This document shows, in pieces, positions 58,335 through 64,000 of a DNA stretch of 64,000 nt. The position numbers and the translations under genes were made by a program. The DNA is taken from assembly GCA_963971425.1 (NCBI GenBank), contig OZ020519.1, forward strand, positions 2,248,028-2,312,027, given 5' to 3'. A model generated the notes under the pieces. That model had not been told where the DNA came from, did not search any database, and saw nothing but the letters and a program-made list of their open reading frames with translations. Positions within the stretch are counted from its first letter, which is position 1; each line of letters opens with the position of its first letter. The DNA is from Bryoerythrophyllum caledonicum (Eukaryota > Streptophyta > Bryopsida > Pottiales > Pottiaceae).

Positions 58335-60024
58335 ATGACAGAAACTACCACCGCCTCCTCTTCCAAAGGACCAGACCGTATGCTTGTTGATCTTACTGTC
58401 CCCCCTCACAATGGTCCTGTACTAATGGAAATTGTTGAGGAAAACACATGTGAGATTGTTGCATTGCACAAGAGGACCAATGATGAGATGGAGAACACTT
58501 CTAACCTAAAGAAGGTTAGAGCATCAAAATCTTCTCGTCCACCTTATTGGCTGGGTTTTAGGGCACTTAATACGATAGCTTTGCATAGTGGTATCACCAA
58601 GGAACCTGTCCTAACAGTCTCTGAAATGATTGAAATGGGAATGTCTGATACAGAAGCACAAGAGAAGGTTGTGGCATTGCCTTCCTTCCCCTTTGTCGTC
58701 CAAGAAGAGTGGCCTTCGCGAAGGACAGATGGGAAAGAAGGTAATCACTTTAACCTAACCCAGGTACCCAGTGAGGTAGAGACCGATGAACATGGATATG
58801 CATTAGATTATCAAATAGCCATTTTCTTTGAAATAGGTGAACAAATTTACTCAAGGGATGCAATCTATGCCATGGTTAAAATGCGACTTCTTCACATGAA
58901 CATTGGTTTAGGAGACTTGTTAGGTGAACCAATTGCGATTTTATGCCACCACAAGACGGATAGATAGAGTGGCAGCATCAAACTCCACCTCAAAAACCCT
59001 GGTGTGGACGTTAAAGGGCTTCTCAAAGGTACGAGACCCTTCATCTTGAGCCTTAATGAGGGCATTCCTTGTAGAGGGAAGGTATGCAAGAGTTATGATT
59101 CCCTAGCTCTTGCAACCTTCTATCAGTTAAAATCTCTGGGGCTAACTTGGCCCAAAAACCATGGTATGTTTTGCATGAGGAAATTGTGAAGGAGGGTTTG
59201 TTAGAGGATTTGAGTATGAAATAATAGATGTTCAAAAGAAACTAGAACTAGAATTCGCTTGGTTAAAAACCCCCTCCCCCGAACAAGCTCAAAAAGTGAA
59301 AGACCAAAAGATAGCTTTTTCGAACGAGATTTTCAATCCCTATTTTGCTAGTAAAGGGAAGATGAGTGAAAATGATAAAGCCAAAAAGAACGCCCTCATC
59401 TTGATCGCTAAAAACTTAAACAAAACAAAGACTGTTTGTGCGTTAGAGCAAGGTATCAACGCATTTATGGGCAAGGAGAATGTCGTGGACATCTATTTCA
59501 AGCTCGAACATGGTCGACATGTTGGGATATGTAACATCCAATGCTTGAATGCGGCAGTATACAAAAAATTAGTAAACACCAGCGGTAAAATCCTAGGTAA
59601 ATATGTGGAATTTACCCCTCACCCGAAAAGCCTGAACGGAAGTAGCGCCCCTTCGGGTGAATGTGTCACAAAATGGGGTTTCAATGAAGTGAACACGGCG
59701 GTCGCTAATGCAGTCATTGCACTAGAGAATGCTCCGAAAAATGGATATAGCAAAGAAGACCTTCACAAGATGGTCCAAGAGGAGGTGAAGAAAGGGACCA
59801 GTAGTACCATTATGGAGGTAAGAAAGGAGATGGCATCACTAAAGACAGAGATTGTACAAGAAGCTCAAGTATATGCAGACAATGTCTTAGCTAAGACAAC
59901 AAAGACACTTCGAGGGGAGATGTCTTCACTTCGCATGCACCTCGTTCAAATAATCCAAGCACATGAAGAGGAAGCCTCAAAAGAGTCATCCATGGTTGTC
60001 AAACGACCGGACTCGTTAAACTAG
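58335..60024 (+). pseudogene. LINE-type ORF1 protein, damaged
   Basis: Translation would start at ATG 58335, directly after a CAG. The frame runs to a TAG at 58965-58967 and continues in the same frame with GSIKLHLKNPGVDVKGLLKG to about 59186. It then changes frame once or twice before the open stretch ending at 60024. The last part contains VDIYFKLEHGRHVGICNIQC and EFTPHPKSLNGSSAPSG, a folded domain, then a coiled coil (KMVQEEVKKG to MHLVQIIQAHEEEA). A central folded domain plus a coiled coil matches the plan of RNA-binding ORF1 proteins of non-LTR retrotransposons. The assignment is by architecture and its place before an endonuclease ORF2; no family match is claimed. Confidence 0.5.
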
Positions 60025-60055
60025 TTCCGACCCACAACAAGATAAAATACCTAAA

Positions 60056-60149
60056 AGTATATTTATATACTTATTTACCATCAAACAAGAAAATCCAAAA
60101 AAATAAAAATAATACCATCGTAATATATTCAATAGTATATTTATATACT
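60056..60149. repeat. pair of identical 16-bp hairpins
   Basis: AGTATATTTATATACT (7-bp stem, TT loop) occurs at 60056-60071 and again at 60134-60149. The pair lies just after the ORF1 stop, where the sequence turns G-poor. Confidence 0.8.
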
Positions 60150-60272
60150 ACCTCAAAAATTAAAAAAAATTAAAACTCACCAAAATATTTAAAAGGGAAC
60201 CTACATATTTCTTTAAAACCCCATATCCGTAGAACAACTACAAAAGAAAAAACATATCCCAACCCCAAACAT

Positions 60273-61217
60273 ATGACAATTAACAACAAAAATATGACAG
60301 ACCCATTACTATACCCTTACACCCTACACAACAAAACCAATACTAAAAAATACAAAAATAAAAAAGACATACATAAAACACCAAAAACCAAAAACAATAA
60401 CACAAAACCAAAACTCAACCACTATAAGAAAATATCAAAATCCAAATCATATCATCAACAATACACTCTCAACCCCAAACTAAAAAATACATACCACAAA
60501 CATTACCACCACCCCATAACTTACTCCCATACCCCTACCCCTAGAATCCACCACGAATTAATCAACCCCTCCACCAACCATCTTATCACCAAAACATACT
60601 ACAAAATAGAAATTAGACACAAAAAAGAAATATCTTACCGCCTACCCTATACTACCACTTTCACCCCACTGAAACACTTTGTCAACGTCCCTAAACTCAC
60701 CCACAAGAGTAATTTCGCCAAAAATACGCACTACATCCTAATCACACCTATTGATAAACATATTTCTTTCCATGAAACATCAACACCAAATAACACACCC
60801 ACCAATTTCAACCCCCGCATATACACCTACAAACCAAAAACTCAATACCACACTACACTCATTATAAGTAATACCCCAAAAAAACATACATACCCATACA
60901 CTAAACACCAACCACCAATCTTCACCACTCAAAACAACTGTATTTCTATTATCGTATACCACATAAAAATCAGCTATAACCATTCCACTATACATTACAC
61001 CTCTAACCTCCTACCAAATAGAGAAAATAAAATTCACAAATTAACCCTACCAAACGAGGAGAACATCATAACACACCAAAACTCCACAAGAGAAGTATAC
61101 CCACAAGTCCTCATTTCAAAACTATTACACCTACAAACACACATTTCACCAATAAATAAACATACTATAACACCCCCCCATCAAAACACAAAAAATAGAA
61201 ATTTTATTACATATTGA
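60273..61217 (+). CDS. long unrecognised frame in the G-poor half of the LINE-type element
   Basis: From ATG 60273, 314 codons are open to TGA 61215-61217. In DNA this rich in A a chance TAA should appear about every 25 codons, so the open frame argues for real or recent coding. The product is basic and rich in Lys, Asn, Thr, His, Tyr and Pro. No zinc knuckle, RNA-recognition or enzyme motif is seen. The more protein-like part is toward the C-terminus (LPNEENIITHQNSTREVYPQ). The stop overlaps the beginning of the next frame, which opens at 61199, a stop-restart arrangement often seen between LINE reading frames. Confidence 0.4.
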   Translation: MTINNKNMTDPLLYPYTLHNKTNTKKYKNKKDIHKTPKTKNNNTKPKLNHYKKISKSKSYHQQYTLNPKLKNTYHKHYHHPITYSHTPTPRIHHELINPSTNHLITKTYYKIEIRHKKEISYRLPYTTTFTPLKHFVNVPKLTHKSNFAKNTHYILITPIDKHISFHETSTPNNTPTNFNPRIYTYKPKTQYHTTLIISNTPKKHTYPYTKHQPPIFTTQNNCISIIVYHIKISYNHSTIHYTSNLLPNRENKIHKLTLPNEENIITHQNSTREVYPQVLISKLLHLQTHISPINKHTITPPHQNTKNRNFITY

Positions 61218-61302
61218 TAAAACCCCCCCTATCCGATTACGGAGAGACAATAAACAAAATCTTGGGCCAATCCCAAGTAATATCAAACTCCGACCGAAAT
61301 AC

Positions 61303-61494
<192 letters not shown>

Positions 61495-61564
61495 CCAACC
61501 ACCACCACCACAACCACAACCACAACCACAACCACAACCACAACAACACACGCCCCCCCATCTA

Positions 61565-64000
61565 ATGCCCATAAACATTACTCATTGCAAACTATTAATT
61601 ATACTCGGTGGAGACATAGAAACTAACCCCGGCCCAATGCCAAATGTCTTCCATAACCATCCAAAAAAACACAAAAGATCATCAAAAATATACTTCATAC
61701 CGAATACTATAAAACTCCATCCCGAATATCAACATCTAGCATCTTCCTTTGCACCACTTCTAAAAAATAATCACATACTTCACCAAACATACTCTACCCT
61801 CTACCCCAACATATCTCACTACATACACCAAAAAAACAACTACCCACCCACACATATATTATTCGCCATAATCACCACCCTACACCCTTCAATAGACGAA
61901 TGCAACAATATCACCAACCAACATCCTTCCAACACAAACCCCACACAGTGGACTAACATACTACTAAATACCCTATCCTCTCTACATAATCCCCCTGAAA
62001 GACATATAGATACACTCCACCCATACACTAAATTCCTAGAAGAAAACCAACACCTTTTTGAACACAAAACCTCTCTACACAATGACCTATACAACTTTAT
62101 TCATAGCCAAACCACACCTCCTTCCCCCGGTGAACTACAACGTCATTTTCCCTACTTCCCGCACAATCTTATCCTTGAAGCTCTTAGATGCTTTGAACCA
62201 ATTCATGCCTACACACATCCCACCCCGATACCCGCATACATTTCCCCTCCACTCTGTAACCATGACATTATAGACAATAGAAACACACATATAATTACAT
62301 GGAATGCGTCGACGTTAAACACTGCTTTACCGTGCATCCACAATCTGACCGCCCACACCAACACACCACCCGCCATAATTGCCATACAAGAAACTAAATT
62401 AACCGCTACTAAATCCACAAAATATATCCAAAAAACTTTCCCCGATTATAAACTTATATTCAATAATACTCACTCTCTCACACGATGCATCCAACAACGA
62501 AGGCCATATACACCCGCAAGAGGAGGTCTACTCATGCTCATACACCAATCATATGCCTTCCCCGGGAATATTACTAAAATCCCTACCTCGGCTAATATAT
62601 CACCATATCTTCAAATTATTGAAATTACTAACAGACCCCTCCAACCATGGCTCATTCTCCATCTATACATGCCCTCACACATAGAAGACTCTAGGCTTAC
62701 CCCGGAAATCCAAAATTCCATCACTTCACAAATCAACACACACACTAACCATACAATATTACTTTGCAGAGACTTTAACCGAGATATTGCCCTTATTGGA
62801 CGACAAAACGGAGGGCTTTTTACCCCCCCCCACTTGACATAGACTATCAATGGCAAAATTATACGGATAATCTAGAATTACATTTAATCCCAACCAATAC
62901 ACAATACTCTCGACAAGGAGGTCCTAATTACACACATACTAGCCTGATTGATGGATTTTACATCAAATCACCTAACCATACCCAATATACATCCATCACC
63001 AATACCACAACCAACTTAAATTCGGACCATTTCCCAGTCCAACTAAACATACCACACAACACCCTTAAAAATAGACCTCCTCCAATCATCAACTCCAATG
63101 ACATTAAAATACTTAACCCCATCCCAAGAGAAAACCTTGATAACTTCAACACAATGTTCTTTGAAAAAAACTCACTTCAAATAGACTCCCTAACAGATAT
63201 CCTTTCTAACCACCAACACCTCACACATATACAATGGCAAGAAGCTTGCACAACTCTTGACAAACTTATTAAAGAAATTTCTACTACATTAGAAAAGACT
63301 TGTAAAGCATCCCCGATTCCACAACTCACTCCTAGAACCTCGAAACAAGGGGGGTATCTCCCAAGAAAACTAGCCAAAAAATGGAAACAACATCTTGTCA
63401 CATACCACACTATTCGAAAAATAATATATATTGTTAAAAGTAACCAAAATTGGCGAACCCATCCCATACTCTCCGAACTACAAAACATTTGTCACCCCCA
63501 AATACCTCAAGTACCACCAATCAACACCCCTCACGAAGATTGGCTAAAAGACATTGCAACCATTGCAAAAGTCGCCAACAAAGAAGCTCGGAAAATTACT
63601 TCAAAGTATGCTAGAGAATGTGTCAAAAAAGCCATTTCGAAATATCGACAACTATACGAAACTAGCCCAAAAAAGATTAATAGAAAAGTCTTTCAAAATA
63701 ACACAAACCTGCCACTAGACTGTATTCTAGATCAAAACAACAACATTCTAACTAGCCCAGATGACATTGCAAACGAAATACATATTCAACAATCCATAAA
63801 CAATAGACCAACCACCCCCCCATGTCACTTTCAACCACAACATACACCAACATGTACATGCGGAGTTAGACAATACCTGTGGCATGATCTAGACGGATTT
63901 ACTATTGATAAAAGGGGCGAACCAACAACACCTCTCCACACATATTATAACAGAGACACATACAACATGTGCCTAAAAAATTTGGGGACTAACAAAGCCC
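61565..64000 (+). CDS. LINE-type ORF2: 2A-like leader and AP-endonuclease domain (continues past the window)
   Basis: The frame opens at 61199 with no ATG until 61565, which I take as the start. Residues 10-24 carry a 2A-like motif. Endonuclease motifs follow: TWNASTL (62297, Asn), IAIQETKL (62384, Glu), RGGLLMLI, ILHLYMPS, RDFNRD (about 62768; the usual GDFN has Arg for Gly) and, after a frame change, LNSDHFPV (63016, catalytic Asp-His). The break lies in a run of nine C at 62823-62831; one C fewer keeps the frame open. From there about 390 codons continue without a stop to the window end, into the linker that precedes reverse transcriptase (PDDIANEIHIQQSINN). The polymerase itself lies outside. 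The single break could be a real mutation or a homopolymer sequencing error. Confidence 0.8.
61610..61636 (+). other. 2A-like (StopGo) ribosome-skipping motif GDIETNPGP
   Basis: The codons GGA-GAC-ATA-GAA-ACT-AAC-CCC-GGC-CCA match the 2A consensus D-(V/I)-E-x-N-P-G-P exactly. They are preceded by the hydrophobic, helix-prone stretch KLLIILG, as 2A sequences require. In 2A the ribosome fails to form the Gly-Pro bond and continues. Here that would release a 23-residue leader (from ATG 61565), or a longer polyAsn product if translation starts upstream, and begin ORF2 protein with Pro. N-terminal 2A sequences are known in some animal and trypanosome non-LTR elements; activity here is inferred, not shown. 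Confidence 0.75.

Noticed and set aside
57216-58967. 583-codon open frame across the leader and into ORF1
   Set aside because: Its first part translates the 63-bp repeat and leader; only the portion from ATG 58335 looks like protein and it follows a candidate splice acceptor.

Overview
This is nuclear DNA from a eukaryote, most likely a streptophyte plant or alga (bryophyte, lycophyte, fern or charophyte cannot be separated from sequence alone). The evidence is: spliced genes with GT-AG introns; pectate lyase and pectin methylesterase genes; a protein with a transit-like N-terminus and a PDZ domain; long AT-rich intergenic DNA; and many nested transposable elements. No bacterial, organellar, rRNA, tRNA or CRISPR features were recognised.

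Host genes. A PL1 pectate lyase (14231-15653, three exons) and two pectin methylesterases (21262-23870 and 32034-35370, five exons each with matching intron positions) lie on the minus strand within 21 kb, a small pectin-remodelling neighbourhood. Between them are an intact single-exon VOC/glyoxalase-fold gene (19253-19717, minus) and its decayed copy (17753-18164, minus). A plus-strand four-exon PDZ gene (49985-51985) stands alone further right.

Mobile DNA. The left edge (1-4020) holds the end of a coiled-coil, proline-rich gag-like reading frame, an LTR-like stretch rich in the CCGGA motif, and a GC-rich tandem and inverted array. At least four elements of 0.8-1.1 kb with TTAA-CCCCTAAAGG type inverted ends are scattered through the window (2113-3225, 5375-6223, 27732-28547, and a decayed one at 38265-39212). 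Several smaller MITE families, a Helitron-like element carrying a CCCCGT minisatellite (40068-40517), and a decayed Ty3/gypsy element (about 44762-48535) with a TTA-flanked MITE inside its gag complete the set.

Right end (about 54.8-64 kb, running off the window). This is a large non-LTR (LINE-type) retrotransposon. It has a repeat-rich leader, a damaged ORF1 with a C-terminal coiled coil, a strikingly G-poor second half, a second long reading frame of unknown function, an in-frame (CAA)n tract encoding polyasparagine, and an ORF2 with an AP-endonuclease domain. ORF2 carries the motif GDIETNPGP, an exact match to the 2A StopGo (ribosome-skipping) consensus, 16-24 codons after the first in-frame ATG and ahead of the endonuclease. 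This is the most interesting signal in the window. ORF2 is otherwise open to the window edge apart from one frame change in a run of nine C.
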